Source: Enoplolaimus lenunculus (Eukaryota; Nematoda; Enoplea; Enoplida; Thoracostomopsidae). From it: DNA of 64,000 nucleotides. Below the pieces are notes generated by a model. It was not told the origin of the DNA. It saw only the letters and a list, made by a program, of their open reading frames with translations, and searched no databases. The stretch spans positions 5,001 through 69,000 of the forward strand of contig JASANG010000258.1 in the NCBI GenBank assembly GCA_030248215.1, in the 5' to 3' direction. Below, one piece after another: positions 31,368 through 41,559 of this stretch (the stretch's first letter is position 1; the number at the start of each line of letters is the position of its first letter). Both the position numbers and the translations under genes were made by a program.

Positions 31368-31557
31368 CCTTTACCTCATAGAGTAAACTATGAGCAACTA
31401 AATACAAGTAATATATGAGCAACACAGACACTGTGCGCAGTGTTCACAATTCTAACATATATGTGCAGTGCAAAATCTCCACAAGACATGAGAGTCGCCT
31501 CGGGCTCGAGCGTCCAGCTCCTATAGGTGAATGGTCATCGTAAACGCCTCCCACCCG
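31368..31557 (+). mobile_element. Family N fragment fused to half TEL-B
   Basis: TTAACCCTTTACCTCATAGA start, CTCCACAAGACATGAGAGTC and TGAATGGTCATCGTAAACGC follow family N through its A-box region. It then breaks at CCTCCCACCCGAG and continues as TEL-B. Confidence 0.6.
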
Positions 31558-31647
31558 AGCCTAAGCAAAAAAATGTACTCTAGAATCTAAATCTACTCTT
31601 TTATGGACCCACCAGAAACCTGGACGCCCCTTAAAGTAACGATGGGC
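31558..31647 (-). mobile_element. TEL-B half element
   Basis: CCTAAGCAAAAAAATGTACTC through CCCCTTAAAGTAACGATGGGCC. The left half is missing; it abuts a truncated family N copy, so this is a recombination or deletion joint. Confidence 0.75.
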
Positions 31648-31910
31648 CGAAAATTTCGTAAAGTTCTAAATAATATTTCAAACCAGTCGCGTAGCCTACT
31701 AAATTGAGCGACTCTTTTTAACCGATAAATAAACGCCGGTCCGGTCTGGTTTTTTTTGGTTTATTTTATTGAAGATGTAAACCAGAAAAATAACCATTAA
31801 ACAAGTTTTTAAAAAAACGAAAAATTCTCACTCTCCAGAGAATACTTGGCAAAAAAATACAAAACATTTCCAGTTTTCTAGTACCCAATTAGAGTTTAAG
31901 TTTAGGTTAA

Positions 31911-32281
31911 AATGTATATGCTGAAAATTTTACTAAATCTTAAGATGTGTTTTTAGACAGTCTAAGTGGTTAACTCAGTATTTTTGAACTTTTGGGCAAT
32001 GTGGTGCTTTCTGATAATAGCCCATGTAAAGATCAGGGGCGGAACGCTTTTCTGTGGGACTGCAACAAAGTAAGTCTAAGCGTAGACTAATTGTTTTTGC
32101 ATGGAGGCTTTGGCTTAGGCTTAGGCTTAGGAATATGATTACTGTTCCGCCCCTGTTCTTTACATTGGCCAAAATGTTTATGCAAAAGTTTACTAAATCT
32201 AAGATGTGTTTTTAGACAGTCTATGAAGTGTTTAATTAAGTATTTTTGAACTTTTGGCAATGTGGGCTTTATGGCCCAAGT
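31911..32281. repeat. About 110-bp direct duplication split by TEL-A
   Basis: 31911-32018 and 32171-32281 share TTTACTAAATCT.AAGATGTG, TTTTTAGACAGTCTA and AGTATTTTTGAACTTTTG in order. The TEL-A at 32019-32170 lies exactly between the units. Confidence 0.7.
32019..32170 (+). mobile_element. TEL-A MITE between duplicated units
   Basis: AGCCCATGTAAAGATCAGGG to CTGTTCTTTACATTGGCC, only three TTAGG units. No matching 8-mers, consistent with arrival before or during the flanking duplication. Confidence 0.82.
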
Positions 32282-32404
32282 TGAAAGAGATTTTTTTGCC
32301 TTATAGAAACTGAATTTTCAGCTGTAAGCAGCATCTTATCATCAGTTAGCAATAGGTTTTGAAATAATGTCAAATCGTTATTGCAGATGTGAAATAAAAT
32401 GTTT

Positions 32405-32604
32405 GGAGTCCTTGTAAAGACCAGGGGCGGAACGCTGTTCTGTGGGACTACAAAAGAGTAAGCTTAGGCTTTAGACTTGTTATTTTTGCTTGGATTTGGC
32501 TTAGGCTTAGGCTCAGCCTTAGGAATATGCGCATTCTTACGCTTAAGCTTAGGCTTAAGCTTAGGCTTATGCTTATAATACTGTTGCGCCGTTGGTCACT
32601 GGCC
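32405..32604 (+). mobile_element. TEL-A MITE
   Basis: AGTCCTTGTAAAGACCAGGG start, TTTAGACTTGTTATTTTTGC shoulder, TTAGGC and TTAAGC units, CACTGGCC end. Confidence 0.75.
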
Positions 32605-33309
32605 ATGATAATTTAGAAGCGTGGGGTTTAATCTGGTGGATAGTTATTTTTACAATTTGAAACTGCGACAAATTTTGTTTAGTCTGTAACTGGCCAAAGG
32701 TATCACTCATGGATCATAGCCCAAAATGCGTAGTGGTCAATCTGAATTTACACCTGGTCACAAAATGATTTTAATTATTCGCAACACCCACATTTTGACA
32801 GCTGCTTACACTATGAGATCACATTGTTTGCGTTTGTTGAAACTAAATTTTCAGGGTGACCAAGCTAACTCTTATTCATCTCTGCATTCCGCCGTTGAAA
32901 GTTAATATTGAAATATGGATTTTAAGCTTTGATCCAAAATATTTTTTTTCCAGCCAGACTAACAAACCAGAAGCTGAAGTTGCGGCGAAGTCCTTTTAAG
33001 GCAGTCGTGTGGATTGATAAGTTTATTTTAAAAACTAAAATATTCTAAAATATCATTTCCTGTTGAAATTTCTAAGCCCCCTGCTTTGAAATGACAGTAT
33101 ACAGTTAGTTAAATTTGTATCAAATTATATTTTATACATAAATATTTATTTATGATATACCAGGATCACTAGAGAATATAGAGGGGGCGGGGGGTGTACG
33201 ATTCTCCCACGCCAGAGTTTTTCTGTGATAAAATGGTAAGGTCCACCCTAGTTTACAATTTTTGACAATTTTCGCCCTCAGAAAATTTTTTGGTAATAAC
33301 CTCCCGGAG
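32605..33309. other. Unassigned spacer
   Basis: No recognised element or frame. GGGGGCGGGGGGTG at 33181-33195 is a local G-run. Confidence 0.35.
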
Positions 33310-33451
33310 GTTTAGGCTTAGGCTTAGGCTTAGGTTTAGGCTTAGGCTTAGGCTTAGGCTTAGGCTTAGGTTTAGGCTTAGGCTTAGGCTTAGGCTTAGG
33401 TTTAGGCTTAGGCTTAGGCTTAGGCTTAGGCTTAGGCTTAGGCTTAGGCTA
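33310..33451 (+). repeat. Free-standing (TTAGGC)n array, about 24 units
   Basis: The longest uninterrupted telomere-type array here. C to T variants (TTTAGG) recur roughly every 4-6 units. Unlike all other arrays, the TEL inverted ends are not visible: the left flank is CCTCCCGGAGG and the right is CTAATTTTTGAATCCGTCTG. The 67-codon LRLRLR frame is the hexamer translated. Confidence 0.92.
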
Positions 33452-33612
33452 ATTTTTGAATCCGTCTGTGATCACGGTACAACCGACGTTTAAAACCATT
33501 TTTAAACTTTGTGTATCATATTAATCCCCTTTGATTTTTTTTCGTCTCCTCTGACTGCCAATCGGGTTGCGTTAGTGAAACAAATAAGAAAAGAGAGTGC
33601 TATAAGACAGGT

Positions 33613-33725
33613 TTCCCATTTTGAGTCCCAATCAATATGAGTCTGTATCCCTTATTAAATTAGAGTCATTTAATAGATAGAGTCCATAAGGGCTAATTAG
33701 AGTCCATCAACGAGACCAAGCCAAA
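33613..33725 (-). mobile_element. Family C fragment
   Basis: CATTTTGAGTCCCAATCAAT, ATGAGTCTGTATCC and TAGAGTCCATAAGGG are the reverse of the C right half. A second scrap (GAGTCCCAATCAATATGAG) is at 33969-33990. Confidence 0.65.
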
Positions 33726-33745
33726 AGAATGGAAGAGACTGCTCA

Positions 33746-33899
33746 AATATGTAACAGACGCTCAAGACAAGCAATATCAACTTTATTGTTAAGGAATCAG
33801 GTTAACCGACATGACAGTCGACAAAAATGCTTCGGTACAAGATAGTTATGCCAGAAACAAAGAATATATAAATAGAGAAAGGTATCAGGTCCAAGCCCG
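33746..33899 (+). repeat. Diverged direct repeat, unit 1 (partner 34446-34592)
   Basis: TAACAGACGCT, TATGACA.TC, ATGCTT, GCC(A/C)(A/G)AAACAAA.AATATAT and AGGTCCAA occur in the same order in both units. Non-coding, many substitutions. Confidence 0.55.
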
Positions 33900-34031
33900 A
33901 AACGAAAATTCGGTTTTTTACTCCCGCAAGATTTATCGGGAAACGTCACCCATTCTTGTCGCCGTTTTGAGTCCCAATCAATATGAGTCTGCATATCCAA
34001 TTGGATTTTGTTAATAGTGAATAGAGAGCAT

Positions 34032-34387
34032 GGCTGGGTTTCCAAAACCCTACTTAAGTACAACTTAGTACTTAAGTACGTGCTAAGTAATTGCTTAACC
34101 ATTTTGTCGTGTTTAAAAATGTATTTCAGTTAAATAAATATTTAAGTCGTTGGCTTTGATAGACTACAAATTTACCATTCATGCATGCTAACGTTAGTCT
34201 AATGGAAACTGTAGACTCACGGTTCCTTCTTAATATAAAGCAAAACTATTACTTTCTTTTTTGTCAATGGCTGACATTAGCCATTTATTTAAATTTGCTC
34301 GAAATTTTAGTATTTACTTAAGTCGTCAACTTAATAATTACTTTAGTATAACTAAAAAATAAATAAGTAAGATTTCGTAAACCCAGC
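34032..34387. mobile_element. MITE family M (GGCTGGGTTTCC ends)
   Basis: GGCTGGGTTTCCAAAACCCT to AGATTTCGTAAACCCAGCC, with both arms rich in ACTTAAGTA palindromes. Second copy 44798-45421. No coding potential. Confidence 0.7.
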
Positions 34388-34445
34388 CCACAAGTTGTAA
34401 TCAAAATTCATAAAAACCGAACCAGAATAATGGCCTAGGTAGCTT

Positions 34446-34592
34446 AAATATTCATATAACAGACGCTTAGACAAACCGCATAAAGTTTATTAAATCCAGA
34501 AAAAAGATTCATAACGGATATGACAATCAACCAGAACAATGCTTAAGAGCAAGTTGTTTTGCCCAAAACAAACAATATATAAGAGAAGGGTG
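34446..34592 (+). repeat. Diverged direct repeat, unit 2
   Basis: Partner of 33746-33899. The two units bracket the family M element and a family C scrap. Confidence 0.55.
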
Positions 34593-34660
34593 TTGGGTCC
34601 AACTAACACGGAAAGAACTAAAAATAAATAACAGTCAGTAACCGATTAACAGGATGTTAT

Positions 34661-35086
34661 TGTAGTGTCCCGAATAAGAGGTAAGACTGATATTTATTTG
34701 GCTTTTTCAGAGGGTACTACCCCTGTTTTTCGGTTACGGACTGATATTTATTATTAATCTACCCTTCGTTCTGGCGCTGCAACTATCCGTTGAATTAAAC
34801 GTTTATTTGTCTTGCATCAAAACCTTGAGCGATAATACAAGGTTTATATACTTAAGAATGTACTTTCAAAATTTAAGTACCCTTTAAAGTCTCAAACTCA
34901 ACTTTATTGGGTCCTAAAGTCATATTTATGCACTACAATTAGGAATAATCGACATTTATGGACTCTTATTAGGGTTTGGGAACTCTATCCACTTGCGCAT
35001 TCTTATTAGGGATACGAACTCCTATCGATTGGGACTCGAAATGAGGACCCCTTTTTATTATCCGCCTATTTTTCGGGTTACTACAG
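34661..35086 (+). mobile_element. MITE family C copy
   Basis: TTGTAGTGTCCCGAATAAGA to TTTTTCGGGTTACTACAG, TA on both sides (34659-34660 and 35087-35088). Confidence 0.87.
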
Positions 35087-35104
35087 TAGATTGTGTAAAG
35101 GCAA

Positions 35105-35144
35105 AATAAATATCAGTTCCTCTCTCTTATTCAGGTTACTACAG
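35105..35144 (-). mobile_element. Solo family C terminus
   Basis: AAATAAATATCAGTTCCTCT..TTATTCAGGTTACTACAG followed by TA. Only about 40 bp of the inverted-orientation end survive. Confidence 0.65.
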
Positions 35145-35326
35145 TACCTATTTAGTAACAAATTATATCTTTTATTTAACAAATTATTTTTATATACCTT
35201 TTATGGTAAATGTGTAATTATTAAATGAAAGTTTGTTTCCGACGAATTATGCAACACTTACAAGTACCGTGTTTTCTTCCAGTTCGAGCCGAAAACACCG
35301 TCACTTTTGGTAAATAATCAAATTAA

Positions 35327-35589
35327 CCCTTTCTCACATGAATATGTTCTATTTCTCCTGAGACCTACTTTTATGCTAGGATTCGAACTCCGATGACTGG
35401 AGTGGGAGGCGTATACCATCACCACTCAGCTGTAGGAGCTTGACGGTCGAGCCCGAGGGGGCTCTCACGTCTTGTGGTGATTTAGTACTATGTATACGTG
35501 TTGCAATTATTAAACACGGTGCGATATACATTATTTAACGTATATACACTGCGCTTAGTTGCCTATAGGCAACTCAATGTGAGAAGGGG
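35327..35589 (-). mobile_element. TTAA-flanked MITE family N with tRNA-like boxes
   Basis: Starts TTAA CCCTTTCTCACATG and ends TCAATGTGAGAAGGGG TTGA (TTAA eroded). On the minus strand a B box AGTTCGAATCC (35379-35389) and an A box CAGCTGAGTGG (35422-35432) lie 32 bp apart, the spacing of tRNA genes. TTAA target and CCC termini are piggyBac-like; the tRNA-like core is unusual for such a MITE. Confidence 0.8.
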
Positions 35590-35786
35590 TTGAACCATCA
35601 ATTAGCGATAGTTTTTCAAACTGACGGACATCTGCAGTTGCAGATCTCATAATTGGTACAGAAGCAGGACAAATCAAACTGATTTTCAAAATTTACATCT
35701 GGGTATTAAATTGTAAATTGAACTAATTATTTAACATGATTTTGGAGCAATTGTTGCTGGTTTACCAGTTATAATTGTTATTTTAG

Positions 35787-35973
35787 GTTTCGATCGAAAC
35801 TGTGTTGGTGGTTCCAACGGTGTCCCGATGTCGACAGAAAATGCGGCCCGGTTTCGAAAACCTACAATTCGTAAATATTCACCGTCGAAAAACAATTGGA
35901 CCGCGCTGTTCGCTCGATTTCCAGTGAATCCTGATGCCGGCAGTACGGCAGCGTTAGATTTCGCTTCGCTTAA
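35787..35973 (+). CDS. Possible orphan internal exon, unknown product
   Basis: A 187-bp stretch, visibly richer in G and C than its neighbours, sits between an acceptor-like TTGTTATTTTAG (ends 35786) and a strong donor-like AAGTAAGT (GT at 35974). One frame is open throughout, about 61 residues beginning FDRNCVGG; the other two frames are closed by stops. Composition is varied (G, N, S, P, R, K, with one W and one C) and not repeat-like. No domain is recognised. No partner exons were found in the window, so it could be part of a gene extending elsewhere, a gene relic or chance. Confidence 0.3.
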
Positions 35974-36769
35974 GTAAGTTTAAAACAACTTTTAAATAAA
36001 ATTTTGACTGCATTGTTTCAGCTGTTTGTAGTTATTTTGATTTTAATGAATTCCGCTTATCATTTGTTTACAATTTTCAAATTTATAATCTTTCAAAATC
36101 CTAAATGTTCCTCAAATCTATATATTAAAGCTGGAACGCCCCACATACGTATTTTGGACAACGTTCCAGCAAAGTCACAGTATGCAAAATATTTAAATAG
36201 AATTTTGCATAGATATAAATCTGTTGTACCGAATTTCTTAGTAAATATTTTTGTTTAGATGCTTTGTGTGTTGTTCTATTAGACAAATGCAGTTTGGTGT
36301 CTTCATAGGATATTTATATGTTGTCTTTAGCTATTCTCAAGTTGCGAAGTGTATTTTCCACTACAGAACGGAATCTCGGCTAAAACTTTCCTTGAATGAA
36401 TGCAGTACCGAGCCATGGACTCGGTATACAATAAAATAATGATTTGGTTGCTTGAGTTGTCACTTAAGCTTCAAAGCTTAGACAAGACTTGCTTAAAACA
36501 AAAATACTCTTGAACATTGGCCAAAACCCAGTATAAAAGGAGAGTTGCACATGTGTGCAATTACGGATTACTAGTTATATTATTAGGCTAAGGGGCGTTC
36601 ATTTTTATATCAACCGCACTGATGGCAAATACATTCAGACAGAGCCTGATTTATCCACCAAAGAATAGCCTTGCGTTTTTCGCTGGCCTAAGTCTAAACC
36701 TGACGGAAGCTAATTCTTAGCCTTACGTTAAATTGTGCAAAATTCGCATATTTACGCACGCTCGTAGCC
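35974..36769. other. Unassigned spacer
   Basis: Two weak frames (84 and 62 codons) are AT-driven. A compact palindrome GCTGGAACGCCCC...AACGTTCCAGC is at 36131-36171; related copies at 43033-43065 and 46918-46958. Confidence 0.4.
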
Positions 36770-36928
36770 AGCTTGCCTTGCGGGCGGGGGGTAAATTTTT
36801 TTCAGCAGTGGCATACAGCGGCGGTTTTCAATAACTTACAAGCAAGGTTGAAACTTTTCCAGGAGGAGGTCAGAAATGTTTACAGGAAATGGTTAGTTCC
36901 TCTGGCCAGTCCTTGGCTACGGGCCCGT
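36770..36928 (+). mobile_element. Family G MITE
   Basis: CTCGTAGCCAGCTTGCCTTG to CCTTGGCTACGGGCCCG, middle ACTTACAAGCAAGGTTGAAA. Confidence 0.75.
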
Positions 36929-37447
36929 ATATAACAAAGACGGATGTTTTTGCTTTTAAGCGCCTGCTAGCAAATATCTTGCAGTGTAGTTATATCAACG
37001 GGAAGTAATTCAAATTTATCCCTTAAAACGATGCATGTAGCGTGTCTATGATTGCTTTTAACCGCTATAAAGTTCAATATCACCTTAACAGAGCGTATAA
37101 GGCTTTATGACAGATAAACATTTCCTCAAAAGTCGTCGACAAATGTAGACGAAAAGTAGGCATCAGGTTTTAAAATTAAACTTTGAAAATAATTATTTTA
37201 CTCGTTTCACTCGGGTAAAAAATTAATTCTTTGATTGGAGTTATTCACCCCCCCCCCCCACACCCGTACGCAAATAATATCCTGGCTCTGTTTTGCCAGA
37301 AACAGATTAGCCTGTTGAAATGTAATTTTAGTCAGGAAATTAGGTTTTGCCAGTAAATCAACAATTCGGGTTCAGATTTTGTTTGGCAATAAAGAATGCG
37401 ATGGGCAGCATCAGGGCAAAGGCGGTGGCGTCCTGCGAAGGTTTTTG

Positions 37448-37755
37448 AAGATTGCATGATACAAGAGTGTGCAACTCTTTGGGTACCACATGGTACAAAA
37501 TGTACCACCGGGCGTTGCGTTTTTAGCCGACCCCCCATGTTTAGAGAGGGGACGCTGTCACATGCAATAACATTAAATTAAACTACAAGCGGATCAGTTT
37601 TGTTGCCGGATACATAAAGTGTCATGGTTCGCACAGGTTATACTCCCTTCTAATTAAAGGGGGTAAGGCAAAACCGCAACACGTGCCGGTGCATTGTTTT
37701 CTACACAGAATGTATCCAGTTGCATAGTCTTGGTAGTATGTATCATCCACTCTTG
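37448..37755 (-). mobile_element. MITE family D copy
   Basis: AAGATTGCATGATACAAGAG to GTATCATCCACTCTTG. Contains GGGCGTTGCGTTTTTAGCCG and GTGCCGG. Flanks do not repeat. Two opposing 61-68 codon frames are shadows. Confidence 0.8.
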
Positions 37756-37983
37756 CTCAAAGTAATAAGTTTCAGCCTTTTTTTGATATGGATTATGATA
37801 TTTAAACGCACACCCTACCGATGATGTCAATCCCTAAACTAGCTTGCTCGTCTTTGAGTCCCTGTTGTTCAGAGCTCGCTAACCGAATTCACTTACACTC
37901 CCGTTATAACTTTAGCCCATAGAAAACTTATCGCTGGATGCGGACATTTTGCTCAAAGTCTATCAATTGAAATCTATAAATTA

Positions 37984-38262
37984 CTGTAGGGACCCGAATA
38001 AGAGGGGGGACTGATAATTATTTGGCCACTCCAGAGTGTACCCGTCTGTTTTTGGTTACGGACTGTTGTTTATTTTCAACCCACCCTCCTCCACCTTTCG
38101 TTACTGACATAATATATACGGTGTTGCAACTATTTGTTGAATTAAACGTTTTTTGCCTTGCATCAAAAGCTTGAGCGGATAATACAAGGTTATATACTTT
38201 CAAAACTTAAGTACGCTTTAAAGTTGCGAACTCAACTTTATTTGGTCCTGGAGTCATTCATC
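37984..38262 (+). mobile_element. MITE family C, right end missing
   Basis: CTGTAGGGACCCGAATAAGA (TA before it) runs through TTTGGTCCTGGAGTCATT and then stops being family C. Confidence 0.8.
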
Positions 38263-38509
38263 AGTCACTGGTTTGTTTGATTTACACAACTTACATCCCT
38301 CAGAAATATGACCGTTGAAACTCAAAATTAACCTCGATCCGTTTTGCCTAGCAACCGAAACCTTTGTATGGTTTGCCGTGAATTTTGATTAAAAATCAGC
38401 GTAAAATTAAAAAATTTGTATATTTATTAGCTAAGAAACTGCTATGACAACCAAACTATGATAGTTTAGCGAATGTTCAGTATCACTGTGTAATCAAACG
38501 ATGACGCTG

Positions 38510-39043
38510 GAATATCAAACTTAGACGGCAAATTTCAAATTTTTTTCCGCCCGGAATTTTCGGAAACGAGACGAAAAAAATAGATTTAGAGGTTTTAGAA
38601 TATAATCTGCTTGATTATTATGCTCAGTTTCTACATTTCGCAAAACGTTATTCCAGGGTGCAACCGGAATTCCGGTTCTGGTAGGGAAATGTGGTATTTT
38701 TTCACCGGAATTTGTCAGTAATTTCAAATTTGAAATTTTTTCTCATTTGAAAATTTAAGGGAAATTGGCGTATTATTCAAATTTATGTTTATAAAATTGT
38801 CTGAGCGTGAATTGCCAAAATTTTCAATTTTTTTGCCATACTCCATAATTTATCATACGTTTCCAGCTATGGCATTTGTTTCAGGATTTTGGCATTGTAA
38901 ATGGTGTGTTTACACCATTAAAGGCGATAAAATAGCGTTCAAATGAATTTTTCGGTAACAAGTATTTGTTGTGTTCCGGTTCCGGTATTTTTCAACTTTT
39001 CAGTTCCGGTTTCGGTATTTTATAATTCCTGTAGCGCCCTGAT
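38510..39043. mobile_element. Probable CAG-ended element, family H-like
   Basis: CAGGGTGCAACCGGAATTCCGG at 38656 and TTCCTGTAGCGCCCTG at 39028-39043 form plausible hAT-type ends. CCGGTTCCGGTATTTT runs resemble 29125-29150. Flanks do not repeat and boundaries are uncertain. Confidence 0.4.
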
Positions 39044-39123
39044 TTTTACATAATTTACAGTTATTCTCCGCCCTCGGAATAAAATACTGGCTACACGCCG
39101 GCTTGCCATGGCTAACAAGTTAT

Positions 39124-39312
39124 AGCCCATTCGAAGATCAGTAGCGGAACGTTTTTCTGCGGTACTGCAATAGAGCAAGTTTAAGCTGTAGACTAATATT
39201 TTGCTTATCTTATGATTAGGCTTAGGTATAAGCTCATTCTTACAATTAGGCTTAGGCTTGGGATTAGGATTATGCGTATACTACTCTTACGACCCTGTCC
39301 TATACATTGACC
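39124..39312 (+). mobile_element. TEL-A MITE
   Basis: AGCCCATTCGAAGATCAGTA to CCTGTCCTATACATTGACC. Core decayed to ATTAGGCTTAGG scraps. A GCGAACGAAGCGAGC motif follows at 39370. Confidence 0.75.
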
Positions 39313-39702
39313 CTGCCACTGTTGTCTTGCAGCTAAAATGTTAGTTACAGACGTAATATCGGAAATAACTCGCGAACGAAGCGAGCAAAAAGCCAAACGT
39401 CGTTGTATCGCTCAATCCTAACGCAAAATCTTAGTTTTAATTCGGGTTAAAGAAGCTTAGGCCGAGATGACTCTGCTTGGATCGTCCAGTGCGCCTGACG
39501 TATTTTTACTGACCCATACTTATTTTAGTCCACCACTATAATTAGCAATCATTGCTAGTTTTTTTTAATTTTTATATATGTATATTGCATATGCTGGTCA
39601 TTATTTAATGAGATAAAAGGAAATAAGACCAAATTTTAGCTATGTTAACCAGCTTAACAGGAAAGTCTAAAAATAATGTTTCTCATACTTTTAATGAGTT
39701 TA

Positions 39703-40051
39703 GGGTTGTCCAATACTTGAGTCGTCCGACGCCATCTGTCACCGTCCGTCATCAGACGTTATCGTACGTGAGTTATACAGCGTTCCCAATATCTTTTCTC
39801 AGCTGCGCACCAAAAACATCATATGGTAGGGTTAACGAGTGTCAATTTTAAAAATTGTCACTCGTTAACCTTACCCTAACATTGAAAACATACCTTATCC
39901 TAACGCGTGTAACAGCTCTCTCTCTGCGACACACGTTAGGGTAAGGTTAACGCTTATCTTTAATTATGTGGACGCTCACAACACATATACAATCACAATT
40001 AACGCATTGTGACGGACGGTGCCACACGTCAGTAAAAGTATAGCGCAACCC
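39703..40051. mobile_element. MITE family L, TTA TSD, nested palindromes
   Basis: GGGTTGTCCAATACTTGAG to AAAGTATAGCGCAACCC, TTA on both sides (39700-39702 and 40052-40054). Inside, AGGGTTAACGAGTGTCAATT at 39828 folds on AATTGTCACTCGTTAACC ending at about 39876, and a second CTAACGCGTGT...ACACGTTAG hairpin follows. TWA duplication fits PIF/Harbinger (inference). Confidence 0.75.
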
Positions 40052-40852
40052 TTACACAAATTAGGTTCCGGACCAGCCTTCGGACGCAATGTTCCTTCGC
40101 CATCCCAGTTGTACTGCAATTTATTGCACTGTAATTTTCGACAAGAAGTTCACGGAATTGGTATATTTCTAATCCAAATAATATGCCTAGAGTTTGTTGT
40201 TATTCTGCGGGTTTCTTTTTAAGCCTATCCTGACCATATATCCATATTCAAGAAACACTTATAGCAACGAAAATTTTAGGCCGGCAGCTGGCGGAGCCGA
40301 TTCCGTCTCTGTAATCACCGCCCTGGCCTGAGATCCGTTGACGTCCCACTCGGAGCTATCTTACCCTTTCACCCCATGCGCGATACGAAGCCTGACTGCA
40401 GCAATGTTTTGCTTTTAAAAATTGATTATCAAACTATATTCAAGATATTTGTGAAATAGGAAATATGCTTAATATTTACCTCAGATTAGACTTCAGCTTA
40501 AACTGTCGCTCATATTGCATTCTTATCCGCTTCACACTGATAATTTTTCAATGACGGCAACCAAGTACTAGCAAAGTTTAGGGCAATAAGAGACCCACAG
40601 ATATAGTCGACTCCTAGGAATATTTTAGGCATTTTTAGACAAAATTTAGACGACTCTATGTCCAATCTGAAATTGACTCCCCAAACCTGTTAAAATAGCT
40701 ACGGACGTGAACGGGTTGTTATCAGAACGCACAAGATTCTCATCGTTTGTAGGTTTCATGTAATTGATTTTTGCAATATAAAATGTGACCCATGTTAACA
40801 TCGCTGTCGTCTCAAAATCACACCGTTCCATTATAAGAATTCGCGGCAGCAG
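40052..40852. other. Unassigned, comparatively non-repetitive
   Basis: Slightly higher GC than average (40060-40400). A 67-codon forward and a 61-codon reverse frame have no recognised domain. Confidence 0.35.
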
Positions 40853-41070
40853 ATGGATTTTGGGATTTCGGGATACGGTCGAAGGTATTTATGATTTTGA
40901 GATTTCGAGATATAGTTCAATGTAGTATCTGGGGATTTTGAGACTTAAACATATGGCCGAAGGGAGGATTTTCGCATTGATTTTGGGATTTTAGAAATTC
41001 GGAATATGGTCGACTTTATAACTTTGGGATTTCGGGAACTGATATTTCGTCATTTCGGGATGTGGTCGCC
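40853..41070 (+). repeat. Degenerate tandem GGGATTTCGGGATATGGTCG
   Basis: About five irregular units (40857, 40900, 40940, 40980, 41020) built on TTTTGGGATTTCGGGATA.GGTCGA. A reverse echo (AAAATCACAAAATCCCGCAA) is at 41401. The 67-codon frame from 41006 is a shadow. Confidence 0.6.
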
Positions 41071-41154
41071 ACTGGCTCGTGGGTTTGGGACTTTAGTATA
41101 CGGCAAGACCGAGGCTACGACTCGCGACAACCAAGTGTCGATCACTGGTATTCT

Positions 41155-41311
41155 GGCCTATGTTACCTTAAGGGGCGTCCAGGTTTCTGGTGGGTCCATA
41201 AAAGTGTAGCTTTAGATTCTAGATTATAGGAACACATTTTGGCAACGCTTAGGCTTTATCCTTAGGAATACGCTTAATCTACTGTTACGCTCCTTAAAGT
41301 AAACATTGGCC
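41155..41311 (+). mobile_element. TEL-B MITE, short core
   Basis: GGCCTATGTTACCTTAAGGG to GCTCCTTAAAGTAAACATTGGCC. Only two TTAGG units, joined by AACACATTTTGGCAACGCTTAG. Confidence 0.85.
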
Positions 41312-41559
41312 GATATGCTTAAGCCTGATCCTTTAGCCTAACCCTGAGTATGCGCTCAAGGAATTGCTTGCGATGAACGCTGTTGAATCAGCAAAATGCG
41401 AAAATCACAAAATCCCGCAATCCGACCGCAAACGAACCCTATCCGTTTTTATTTATGAGACCATGGGATTTGGGGACGACTGGAAAATGTACACGGGCTT
41501 AAAGAAAGTATTTATATAACAACATACCGGTATATTTGTCATTATTATGCAGGTTCAGG

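Noticed and set aside
33310-33451. True chromosome end
   Set aside because: Only about 24 units with flanking sequence on both sides; interstitial.
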